From NCBI GenBank assembly GCA_030040175.1, contig JASHUF010000310.1, positions 1 through 11,931 on the forward strand: DNA of 11,931 nt, written 5' to 3'. Of the stretch, positions 5,838-11,931 are shown in pieces; position 1 is the first letter of the stretch; each line of letters starts with the position of its first letter. The position numbers were made by a program, and so were the translations under genes. The DNA is from Acidobacteriaceae bacterium. GTDB taxonomy: Bacteria; Acidobacteriota; Terriglobia; Terriglobales; Acidobacteriaceae. The notes under the pieces are model-generated. The model searched no databases. It was not told the origin of the DNA and worked only from the letters and a program-made list of their open reading frames with translations.

Positions 5838-8363
5838 ATGAAGAGAGTAAGCGCGCTGGTATTCTGGATTCCGGTCCTGCTCGTAAGCCCGTTGACGGTG
5901 CTCCCGCAGAGCCTCGCCGGAGGCGAACCGGTTGACTGCACCGATCCCCAGAATGCGCTGACGGCTGCGTGCAAACCGGGCCCGAACCAGAACCCCCCTT
6001 CGCCGCCGACCCTCCAGGGCGCAGGTTTGCTCGAGGCCGGAGCCCGGCGTGGGACCGAGAATGCGCCTCTGGCTGTACCGGCACAGCCGGGAAGCACCGC
6101 GCCCGTTCTGCCCGCGGAGCCACCCACGGAATTTCAGCAATTTGTTGCTGCCACCACGGGAGAGTGGCTGCCCATCTTCGGCGCCAATCTCTTTCAGTCG
6201 GCGCCCACAACCTTTTTTCCCAACGAACTGTCGCCCGTGAGCCCGGACTATTTAATTGGCCCCGACGATGAGCTGCGCGTACGAATCTGGGGACAGATCG
6301 AGTACAGCGACAACCTCCGCGTTGACCGCTCCGGAGACATCTACCTGCCCCAGGTCGGAGTCGTGCATGTGGCCGGGCTCCGCTTCGCAGAGCTGGACCA
6401 GCATCTGCGCGCGGCCGTAGCCACCATATATAAGAACTTCGATCTTTCCGTCGACCTCGGCCGCATTCGATCCATACAGGTCTATGTTGCCGGCGAGGCG
6501 CGCCGGCCCGGAGCGTACACGGTCAGCTCGCTGAGCACGCTCGTGGACGCGCTGTTTTCGAGCGGCGGCCCGTCTGCGCAAGGTTCCATGCGCCACGTGC
6601 TCTTGAAGCGCGGCGGAGCGACGGTGGCCGATTTTGATCTCTATGCCTTGCTTGTCCGTGGCGACAAATCCGGAGACGTCCCGGTAATGCCCGAAGATGT
6701 CTTGTACATCCCCGCGGCAGGCCCGCAGGTCGCCGTCACCGGGAGTGTGCGGCGCCCGGCCATCTACGAGTTGCGTGGTGAAGAAACGGTGGGCGCGATC
6801 ATCGAAGCTGCGGGAAAGACCACGGCGGTGGCCTCGCACGCGCGCATCTCTGTCGAGCGCGTGACGGATCATCGAGCCAGGCAGGCCTTCGCCATCGCAT
6901 TCGACGATGCAGGTCTCGCGACGCCTCTCCTCGACGGAGACATTTTGCGCATTGAACCGATTCTCCCGGCTTATGAGCAGACAGTGACGCTTCGCGGTTT
7001 TGTGGCCAATCCGGGCCGATTCAAATGGCACGCGGGCATGCGCCTGAGCGATCTGATCCCGGACCAGGCCGCGCTGATGAGCCGTGATTACTGGTGGAAG
7101 AGGGCCCATCTCGGACTGCCGGCCCCCGAATTTGAGCCCGCAGTCTCCAATCCGGAGAGCGGGCCCTCCGCAATGAACGGCCAGCCAAACGCGTTCTCGA
7201 TCTCTCAGCAGACGCCCGCTCCGGAGATGCTGCCTCAGGGTAAACAGGCCTCCGGCTCCACCGGCTACATCGCCTCCGAATCGTCTCCGCCGAATCCAAC
7301 CGGCAGCAGCGAAGCGCTCGCTTCTCAGATCGTCCAATCTCCGGAAAGAGGCGTCACCGGGCAATCCACACGGGATGAAGTCAAGTTGTCCACCTCGGAA
7401 ATCAATTGGGATTACGCCGTCATTGAGCGGGAGGATCCCGTTACCCTGCGCACTTCTCTGATTCCCTTCGACCTGGGGAAACTCGTCATCGACCGCGATT
7501 CCGGCCAGGACTTGGCGCTGCAGGCCGGAGATACGGTCACCGTTTTTTCCCAGGCCGATATTCAGGTCGCCATGAACCGCCGCACAAAATACGTCAACCT
7601 GGAGGGCGAGTTCGCGCACCCCGGCGTCTACTCGGTGCAGCCCAATGAAACCTTGCGCGACTTGGTGCTGAGAGCCGGCGGACTCACGCCGCAAGCCTAC
7701 TTGTATGGTTCGGAGTTCACGCGCGAATCGACGCGCGTTTTTGAGCAGCAGAGAATCGACGAATACGTGCGCGACGTGAGCGCGGAGGCTGCGCGCGGCA
7801 CACAGGCGCTGGTGCGCTCGGGCAGCTCAACAGGCAACGGTTCCGACGTGGCCGCATCGCGCGCCGTGGCCGACGATCTCATTGCCCGGCTTTCGCAGAT
7901 TCGGGCAACCGGGCGCATTGTGCTGCCCCTTCACCCTGATAGCTCCAGTGTCGATGATCTGCCTCCGCTCGACCTCGAAAACGGCGACCGCTTCGTGGTG
8001 CCGCCCATTCCCGCAACCATCAATGTAGTCGGCGCGGTCTACAACCAGAACTCTTTCATCTTTCTCAAGGGGAAGAGACTGGGATACTATCTGCAATTGG
8101 CAGGCGGAGCCAGCCGGAACGCGGACTCGCGCCGCGCATTCGTAATCCGCGCGGACGGAGCCGTCGTGAGCCGGACATCGATCAAACCCATGTGGGGAGA
8201 TTTCGGGTCGAGCGAGTTTATGCAACTGCCCATGAACGCGGGTGACACCCTTGTGATTCCCGACAAGACCCTGCGCCCGAGCGCGTTGCGAGGGGCCGTG
8301 GAATGGACTCAGGTATTTTCGCAACTCGCCCTCGGGGCCGCAGCCATCGATGTAATTCACTGA
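5838..8363 (+). CDS. Polysaccharide export protein with Poly_export and multiple SLBB domains (Wza-like)
   Basis: Outer-membrane or periplasmic export component, 841 residues, far longer than the roughly 380 of E. coli Wza. Residues 1-27 form a signal peptide (KR, then a hydrophobic core). There is no lipobox cysteine, so it is not an obvious lipoprotein. A Pro-rich stretch with C34 and C45 follows, then FQQFVAATTG (99-108). The Poly_export domain (about 135-206) begins SPDYLIGPDDELRVRIWGQI and contains VDRSGDIYLPQVG. SLBB-like segments start near 213 (VYVAGEARRPGAYTVSSLST), 298 (VAVTGSVRRPAIYEL), 382 (VTLRGFVANPGRFKW), 584 (VNLEGEFAHPGVYSV) and 735 (INVVGAVYNQNSFIF). A Ser/Pro/Gln-rich linker (about 427-515) separates the third and fourth. 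The C-terminus ends in a mildly hydrophobic helix (QLALGAAAIDVIH). The ribosome site is weak (GGGGA, 14 bases from ATG). The layout resembles large SLBB proteins I associate with Acidobacteriota. Confidence 0.93.
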   Translation: MKRVSALVFWIPVLLVSPLTVLPQSLAGGEPVDCTDPQNALTAACKPGPNQNPPSPPTLQGAGLLEAGARRGTENAPLAVPAQPGSTAPVLPAEPPTEFQQFVAATTGEWLPIFGANLFQSAPTTFFPNELSPVSPDYLIGPDDELRVRIWGQIEYSDNLRVDRSGDIYLPQVGVVHVAGLRFAELDQHLRAAVATIYKNFDLSVDLGRIRSIQVYVAGEARRPGAYTVSSLSTLVDALFSSGGPSAQGSMRHVLLKRGGATVADFDLYALLVRGDKSGDVPVMPEDVLYIPAAGPQVAVTGSVRRPAIYELRGEETVGAIIEAAGKTTAVASHARISVERVTDHRARQAFAIAFDDAGLATPLLDGDILRIEPILPAYEQTVTLRGFVANPGRFKWHAGMRLSDLIPDQAALMSRDYWWKRAHLGLPAPEFEPAVSNPESGPSAMNGQPNAFSISQQTPAPEMLPQGKQASGSTGYIASESSPPNPTGSSEALASQIVQSPERGVTGQSTRDEVKLSTSEINWDYAVIEREDPVTLRTSLIPFDLGKLVIDRDSGQDLALQAGDTVTVFSQADIQVAMNRRTKYVNLEGEFAHPGVYSVQPNETLRDLVLRAGGLTPQAYLYGSEFTRESTRVFEQQRIDEYVRDVSAEAARGTQALVRSGSSTGNGSDVAASRAVADDLIARLSQIRATGRIVLPLHPDSSSVDDLPPLDLENGDRFVVPPIPATINVVGAVYNQNSFIFLKGKRLGYYLQLAGGASRNADSRRAFVIRADGAVVSRTSIKPMWGDFGSSEFMQLPMNAGDTLVIPDKTLRPSALRGAVEWTQVFSQLALGAAAIDVIH

Positions 8364-8454
8364 GTATTTCGGAAGGAATTTGCCGTGCGCCGCAAGTTTG
8401 CGCAGGAAAGGAATCAAGCCCTCTCCCACTTTGTGAATCGCCAGGAACTTTTAT

Positions 8455-9189
8455 ATGAACTTTTCTGCCATTCCGCGCACCAGCACCATTGGCAAGGCGC
8501 TTCGCCTGCCTCTCCGCCTTCTTCCCGGCGCGATGGAGATCCGCGTGTTCCAGGGACCCTTACGCGGCTATCGCTGGATCGCGGGGTCAGCAAACCACGG
8601 CTGCTGGCTGGGCAGCTACGAGCAAGCCAAGCAGCGCCTGTTTGCCGCAGCCATCAGGCCCGGCATGGTGATCTACGATCTGGGAGCCAACGTGGGATTC
8701 TATTCCTTATTGGCCAGCGCACTCACCGGAGCCAAGGGGCGCGTCTTCTCGTTTGAGCCCAGTGAAAGGAACCTGGATTACTTGCGCCGGCACATCGCCA
8801 GAAATCGCGTTGCAAATTGCGCCATCTGGCCGGTGGCCGTTGGACGCGAGGAGTCCATGGGAAATTTTTCGGCCGGCACCGGCCCGTGTGAAGGCCATCT
8901 TGCGTCGGAAGGAACGCCGGTTCGCGTCGTCGCGCTCGATCCGTTGATTGCCTCAGGGGAGCTGCCCCCGCCGCACTTGATCAAATGCGACGTCGAAGGG
9001 GGCGAACTGGCAGCCTTGCATGGAGCGCGGACCGCGCTTGAGACGCACCGTCCGACAATCTTTCTGGCTACGCATGGCGAGGAGATTCGGCGAGCATGCC
9101 ATCAATTTCTCCATTCCCTTGATTACCGTCTCTCCAGTTGCGATGAACTGCCCTTGGAAGAAACAGACGAGATTGTCGCCAGGCCTTAG
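8455..9189 (+). CDS. FkbM-family SAM-dependent methyltransferase
   Basis: A 244-residue class I methyltransferase of the FkbM type, a family that O-methylates sugars and polyketides. In this locus a sugar of the repeat unit is the likely target (inference). The N-terminal cap carries GPLRGYRWIAGSANHGCWLG (34-53), a pattern usual in FkbM proteins of polysaccharide loci. The SAM site is VIYDLGANVGFYSLLAS (72-88), followed by FSFEPSERNLDYL (98-110) with the acidic E101. The late motif LIKCDVEGGEL (175-185) is the FkbM signature, and IFLATHGEE (202-210) closes the core. The length is normal and no key residue is missing. The ATG is preceded by AGGA with 8 bases between. It starts 91 bases after the SLBB gene and is followed by a strong hairpin. 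Confidence 0.92.
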   Translation: MNFSAIPRTSTIGKALRLPLRLLPGAMEIRVFQGPLRGYRWIAGSANHGCWLGSYEQAKQRLFAAAIRPGMVIYDLGANVGFYSLLASALTGAKGRVFSFEPSERNLDYLRRHIARNRVANCAIWPVAVGREESMGNFSAGTGPCEGHLASEGTPVRVVALDPLIASGELPPPHLIKCDVEGGELAALHGARTALETHRPTIFLATHGEEIRRACHQFLHSLDYRLSSCDELPLEETDEIVARP

Positions 9190-9199
9190 CCGTTCGTCG

Positions 9200-9224
9200 T
9201 GATGCCGTCCGTGCGGCGGCATCA
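9200..9224 (+). terminator. Intercistronic hairpin after the methyltransferase gene
   Basis: TGATGCCG (9200-9207) and CGGCATCA (9217-9224) form a perfect 8-base stem around a 9-base loop that can add a CC/GG pair. It starts 11 bases after the stop codon. Only two T residues follow, so it is not a standard intrinsic terminator. It may instead be an attenuator, an RNA-processing site or a 3'-end stabiliser. Confidence 0.4.
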
Positions 9225-9266
9225 TTGATTCCTCATCGTATTTGCCGCGGGTCAAACCGCTCTTGT

Positions 9267-10493
9267 ATGACAGCAAACGTGACCATGCCTTCATCGCTCT
9301 CCGGTCTTCGCGTAGCCCTTGTCCATTATTGGTTCGTAGGGCGCGCCGGCGGCGAGCGCGTGGTTGAAGCGCTGGCAGAGATATTTCCGCAGGCTGACAT
9401 CTACGCGCTGGTTGCCGAACCTGCGCAGCTCGCACCCTCGATCGCGGCCCGCCAGGTCAAGACATCCTTTCTACAGCGCATTCCGGGCGCGAGGAGCTTT
9501 CATCGCCATTTCTTCTTCCTTCATCCCATCGCTCTGGAGCAGTTTGACCTCAGCGGCTATGACCTGGTCATCAGCTCCGAATCCGGCCCGGCCAAGGGAG
9601 TTATTACCTCCTCGGTCGCCTGCCACGTTTGCTATTGTCACTCGCCCATGCGCTACATCTGGGATATGTTTCCGGCATACAGGCGCGCCATGAGCCGGAT
9701 CGTCCGGCCGATCTTCTCCGTGGCCGCCCACTACATGCGGCTGTGGGACTACGCATCGGCCGCACGCGTCGACTACTTCGTCGCCAATTCCCGCTTCACG
9801 GCTTCGCGCATACGCAAATACTACGGGCGAGAGAGCACAGTCATCTATCCGCCCGTGGAGACGGCCAACTTCGCCGCCGGCAAAACTCCGGGCACATACT
9901 ATCTGGCTGTCGGCCGCCTGGTGGACTATAAGCGCATCGACCTCGCTGTCGAGGCGTGCACTCGCCTGGGTAGAGAGCTGCGCATTATCGGCGACGGACC
10001 CCAATTCAGGGCGCTTCGCCGGATGGCCGGCCCCACTGTAACCTTCCTCGGCAGCGTAAGCGACGAAGAGGTCCGGAAAAATCTCCTCTCCTGCCGCGCC
10101 TTGTTGTTCCCGGGGACCGAAGACTTCGGATTGGTCCCGGTCGAAGCGCAGAGCTGCGGAAAGCCGGTGATTGCTCATGCCTCCGGCGGCGCGCTGGAAA
10201 CCGTCCGTGGTCTCTCGCCGGAAATGGCTGCTGTCGAGAATCCGACCGGGGTTTTCTTCGGCAGCCAGTCCGCCGAAGGCCTCGTGCAGGCGATGCTCGC
10301 TTTTGAAGCACAGGAGAGTGAATTTTGTCCGGAATCGATCCGCGAGCACGCCATGCAATTCAGCAGAGATCGCTTCCGGACCGAGATGACGGAATTCATA
10401 CACTCCACACTCCGGGAATTCAGAGTGCGTAATCAGGATTTCGACCCGTGCCGCGTTCGGCGCACCGTGATGCGCAAGGCAATGAAAGCTTGA
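9267..10493 (+). CDS. Glycosyltransferase family 4 (WbaZ/mannosyltransferase-like)
   Basis: A full-length GT-B enzyme, 408 residues from the ATG at 9267, acting on the lipid-linked repeat unit at the cytoplasmic face. N-domain: LRVALVHYWFVGRAGGERVV (14-33) with the glycine-rich acceptor-side turn, then CYCHSPMRYIWDMFPAYRR (122-140), a motif typical of WbaZ-like GT4 proteins. YFVANSRFTASRIRKYYGR (170-188) leads to the linker and VIYPPVET. Donor domain: YLAVGRLVDYKRIDLAVEA (212-230), LRIIGDGPQ (238-246), and GTEDFGLVPVEAQSCGKPVI (283-302) with the E-x7-E pair E285/E293. Start choice is uncertain: no ribosome site stands out. ATG 9267 leaves a short lead before the first beta strand, ATG 9285 is also possible, and a TTG at 9225 would add residues that overlap the hairpin tail. 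The basic C-terminus (RRTVMRKAMKA) is followed immediately by a hairpin. Confidence 0.92.
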   Translation: MTANVTMPSSLSGLRVALVHYWFVGRAGGERVVEALAEIFPQADIYALVAEPAQLAPSIAARQVKTSFLQRIPGARSFHRHFFFLHPIALEQFDLSGYDLVISSESGPAKGVITSSVACHVCYCHSPMRYIWDMFPAYRRAMSRIVRPIFSVAAHYMRLWDYASAARVDYFVANSRFTASRIRKYYGRESTVIYPPVETANFAAGKTPGTYYLAVGRLVDYKRIDLAVEACTRLGRELRIIGDGPQFRALRRMAGPTVTFLGSVSDEEVRKNLLSCRALLFPGTEDFGLVPVEAQSCGKPVIAHASGGALETVRGLSPEMAAVENPTGVFFGSQSAEGLVQAMLAFEAQESEFCPESIREHAMQFSRDRFRTEMTEFIHSTLREFRVRNQDFDPCRVRRTVMRKAMKA

Positions 10494-10514
10494 GCGGGAA
10501 ACAGGGTCCCGCTC
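10492..10514 (+). terminator. Strong stem-loop at the end of the plus-strand operon
   Basis: GAGCGGGA (10492-10499) and TCCCGCTC (10507-10514) form a perfect 8-base GC-rich stem with a 7-base loop, beginning inside the stop codon of the last GT4 gene. It lacks a T-tract. Its place at the end of the run, before a convergent gene, suggests transcript termination or end protection. Confidence 0.5.
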
Positions 10515-10603
10515 CACATCTCCATGTCCGCCCCGGCTGCGTCCTCCGCGCGAGAGCACTGCGCGCACGCAACTCGTGCTGGCGAAATATGCGATCCCGA
10601 GTG

Positions 10604-10621
10604 AAAGTCGACCTTGACTTT
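10604..10621. terminator. Short inverted repeat at the convergent boundary
   Basis: AAAGTC (10604-10609) and GACTTT (10616-10621) flank a 6-base loop and touch the stop codon of the FecR-like gene. On the plus strand the stem is followed by TATTG, giving a short T-rich tail. It is a weak, two-sided terminator candidate. Confidence 0.28.
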
Positions 10622-11529
10622 TATTGTGAGTGAGTGCATTCACTCGTTGGAAACGGATTGCAGCACTGCGGGGATGGGATGCCCGGGCAGCAATCTTCAA
10701 GCGGGTCCGGTGGGCATACCCGTGTGGTGTTCGAAGTTGCTCCCAATGAGATGACCAACCCCCTGATCACCGCACGGCTCTCGGCGGACTGTCCCAGGAG
10801 CGGCTTGTCGGCATCAGATGACTGGATGCTGCTGGCCAGCAGAAGCCCGCCAACCCCGTCGCCTGGTGCTGACGTCTCAAGAATCCCTGACGCGACAACG
10901 GAAGTGCCGTCGTAGTTCTGGAGATTGTCGCCCTTCATTTCATACGTCATGCCCGTTTCTGCGGAGTTTAAGTAAAAGCGCCCCTTCGCCGAACTGATGG
11001 TGCCCATCGCTGAGAATTCGGCAGACGGCTTGTCATTCACCGTGCTGAAGGTCAGCGGTTGTCCCGGGCGGACCCGGGCCACCGTGGCTCCGGAGGAGTC
11101 CCTGATCTCGAGCGTTCCATTTTTCGCTTCAACCGTAACCGAGTTTGCCGGACTGATCGATACGACTCCGCTGGCATGCGCTTCCGCCGGTTCCACCACC
11201 AGGCCATTTGCCTGAACGCGGAACGAATTAGTGATGCCGAGTTCGGCCTTCCCGCGCTCAAGTACGATGTGATCGCGGTAGAAGGTTCCGCGCGAATCCC
11301 GCCCGAGCGTAATCTCCGCGTTGCCTGGGAGCCGCAAATCCGCGCCGGAGGAGATGCTCTGCCCAGTCTCGACCACGGAACCGTCGAATACGGTTCCGCT
11401 TCCTCTTACCTCGTAACTGTCGATCTTGGTTTCGCCTCGGGCGGTTACGCTGCCTATGGACGGCGACGCCGCCAAGGCGTAGGAACTCAGGCACAGTGCC
11501 CCTGCGAAGAGATAAAATCCGCTGCGCAT
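10621..11529 (-). CDS. Secreted FecR-like domain protein with a three-loop cysteine tail
   Basis: A 302-residue exported protein of unknown role. Residues 1-20 are a clear signal peptide (MRSG, hydrophobic core, AYALA-type cleavage: here SSYALA before ASPSIG). Residues about 43-115 resemble a FecR-type beta fold: GTVFDGSVVETGQSISSG, then AEITLGRDSRG, then HIVLERGKAELG. A second beta-rich part (VTVEAKNGTLEIRDSSG, then VRPGQPLTF) follows. The C-terminal 31 residues hold six cysteines (272, 280, 281, 289, 290, 298) in the pattern C-x7-CC-x7-CC-x7-C with Pro-rich spacers. A classic FecR anti-sigma protein has an internal membrane helix and a sigma-factor neighbour; neither is seen, so a surface or periplasmic structural role is more likely (inference). 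The start at ATG 11529 is fixed by GGAGGAG; an upstream in-frame start at 11577 would bury the signal peptide. It is convergent with the GT4 gene. Confidence 0.75.
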   Translation of the reverse strand: MRSGFYLFAGALCLSSYALAASPSIGSVTARGETKIDSYEVRGSGTVFDGSVVETGQSISSGADLRLPGNAEITLGRDSRGTFYRDHIVLERGKAELGITNSFRVQANGLVVEPAEAHASGVVSISPANSVTVEAKNGTLEIRDSSGATVARVRPGQPLTFSTVNDKPSAEFSAMGTISSAKGRFYLNSAETGMTYEMKGDNLQNYDGTSVVASGILETSAPGDGVGGLLLASSIQSSDADKPLLGQSAESRAVIRGLVISLGATSNTTRVCPPDPLEDCCPGIPSPQCCNPFPTSECTHSQ

Positions 11530-11533
11530 TATT

Positions 11534-11540
11534 CTCCTCC
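11534..11540 (-). promoter_or_regulatory. Strong ribosome-binding site GGAGGAG of the FecR-like gene
   Basis: GGAGGAG on the minus strand sits 4 bases from the ATG at 11529 (6 if counted from GGAGG). It is the best ribosome site in the window and decides the start. A small stem (11547-11551 with 11557-11561) lies just upstream in the leader. Confidence 0.75.
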
Positions 11541-11582
11541 CGCTCATCTCCCTGTCGGAGAGTCTCCTTCCAAACAATCCAA

Positions 11583-11611
11583 GATATACCCCGAATCAGA
11601 ATGAGCCACAA
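11583..11611 (-). promoter_or_regulatory. Possible promoter of the FecR-like gene
   Basis: On the minus strand TTGTGG (11611-11606), a 17-base spacer and TATATC (11588-11583) resemble a weak housekeeping promoter. It would give a leader of about 45 bases before the ribosome site and start. The match to consensus is modest (3 of 6 and 4 of 6). Confidence 0.3.
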
Positions 11612-11645
11612 TAAGGCTTCAACAAATCCCATCAGAATTTAACAA

Positions 11646-11753
11646 TGTCTTACGGTTGTATGAAATGGGAGCTTTTGTCTTACATTTGACTTACATCTAT
11701 AACTGGTTCATCCCCAAGGCTGCGGCATCGCTGTCTTACACTCGACATACGTT
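11646..11753 (+). repeat. Three copies of TGTCTTAC, two or three as 11-base-period direct repeats
   Basis: TGTCTTAC occurs exactly at 11646, 11676 and 11732, all on the plus strand. Each is followed 11 bases later by a related unit: TGTATGAAATG (11657), TGACTTACATC (11687) and CGACATACGTT (11743). The second copy is the clearest: TGTCTTACATT then TGACTTACATC. Direct repeats one helical turn apart are the usual binding sites of OmpR/PhoB-type response regulators, and the TGTC core recalls the Pho box. Which regulator binds is unknown. Confidence 0.5.
11675..11703 (+). promoter_or_regulatory. Possible plus-strand promoter overlapping the middle repeat
   Basis: TTGTCT (11675-11680), a 17-base spacer and TATAAC (11698-11703) match the housekeeping promoter at 4 of 6 and 5 of 6 positions. 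It points right, toward the possible gene start at 11852. The middle direct repeat fills its -35 element and spacer, so a bound protein would affect it directly. Confidence 0.35.
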
Positions 11754-11851
11754 TCGAATCCTCCCAATTGCCTTGAAATCGCATAACTAAGATGTCACCT
11801 TCAACCCGTTCCTCTTAACCAGAAAGTTCTGTACTGTCTCGAAAACGCCGC

Positions 11852-11931
11852 ATGTCTATTGGTTGTCCTCCACTCGGAGTTGTCGTTGTCCCTTATATTC
11901 GACATGGGACCGCGGTGCTGGAACGCAACCA
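11852..11931 (+). CDS. Possible 5' end of a gene, GT2-like N-terminus, cut by the window edge
   Basis: An ATG at 11852 opens a frame that runs 26 codons to the right edge without a stop; the nearest in-frame stop upstream is at 11816-11818. The start of the product, PLGVVVVPYIRHGTAVLERN, resembles the first beta strand and helix of family 2 glycosyltransferases (four hydrophobic residues, then P/T-Y, then a helix with LER). That would fit the locus. There is no ribosome-binding site, and 26 residues are too few for a firm call. It could be non-coding. Confidence 0.33.
   Translation, partial: MSIGCPPLGVVVVPYIRHGTAVLERN

Noticed and set aside
6252..7694. Long open frame on the minus strand opposite the SLBB gene
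   Set aside because: It is fully antisense to a well-supported export protein, its product has no recognisable domain and is His/Arg/Gly-rich, and such frames are common opposite GC-rich genes.
8385..8756. Full-length 123-codon protein from the GTG at 8385
   Set aside because: Beyond the gap it runs out of frame through conserved methyltransferase motifs and its product has no domain; only the short leader part is kept as an observation.
10628..10645. Inverted repeat GAGTGA / TCACTC near the FecR-like stop as a terminator
   Set aside because: It lies inside the final codons of the gene and is not followed by a T-tract on either strand.
9471..10700. Long open frame on the minus strand opposite the last GT4 gene
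   Set aside because: It lies across a clear glycosyltransferase and also runs into the end of the FecR-like gene in another frame; its composition is that of an antisense shadow.
11853..11890. More TGTC words as further copies of the regulatory repeat
   Set aside because: They fall in the possible coding start at 11852, where GTT/GTC valine codons explain several of them, and they lack the full TGTCTTAC word.

Overview
The window is part of an extracellular or capsular polysaccharide locus of the Wzx/Wzy-dependent type. It probably comes from an Acidobacteriota genome. That guess rests on the 841-residue SLBB export protein, whose arrangement (a motif reading FQQFVAATTG, then SPDYLIGPDDEL, then several SLBB repeats) I associate with that phylum. 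GC-rich genes with AT-richer gaps and GTG starts fit, but neither is diagnostic. The assignment comes from family memory, not a search.

Layout from left to right. (1) A GT4 glycosyltransferase with its 5' end cut off (2-748, +), followed by a polytopic Wzy/O-antigen-ligase-like membrane protein (809-2161, +). (2) A two-gene block on the minus strand: a Wzz/GumC-type chain-length protein (3278-4498) transcribed into a second GT4 glycosyltransferase (2166-3230). This block converges on the wzy-like gene with a 4-base gap. (3) A divergent gap of about 510 bases (4499-5009). (4) A plus-strand run: the initiating phosphoglycosyl transferase (5010-5744), the SLBB outer-membrane export protein (5838-8363), an FkbM-family methyltransferase (8455-9189) and a third GT4 glycosyltransferase (9267-10493), ending in a strong hairpin. 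(5) A convergent minus-strand gene for a secreted FecR-like protein with an unusual cysteine tail (10621-11529). (6) A second divergent gap (11530-11851) with 11-base-period direct repeats. (7) A possible plus-strand gene start at the right edge (11852 onward).

How the genes work together (established for the families, inferred here): the phosphoglycosyl transferase loads the first sugar phosphate onto undecaprenyl phosphate at the inner membrane. The GT4 enzymes extend the repeat unit, and the FkbM enzyme may O-methylate a sugar. The Wzy-like protein polymerises the units, the Wzz-like protein sets chain length and bridges the periplasm, and the SLBB protein is the export channel or its periplasmic part. 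No Wzx flippase and no tyrosine kinase or phosphatase is visible, so these should lie outside the window.

The least ordinary features are these: three back-to-back C-x7-C loops at the end of the FecR-like protein; phased TGTCTTAC repeats upstream of it; a leader before the phosphoglycosyl transferase that could hide its ribosome-binding site; and a 15-base in-frame duplication in the wzy-like gene. I found no tRNA, rRNA, CRISPR array, insertion sequence or phage gene. I did not see a clearly new biological system; the best candidate for something undescribed is the cysteine-tailed FecR-like gene with its repeat-bearing promoter.
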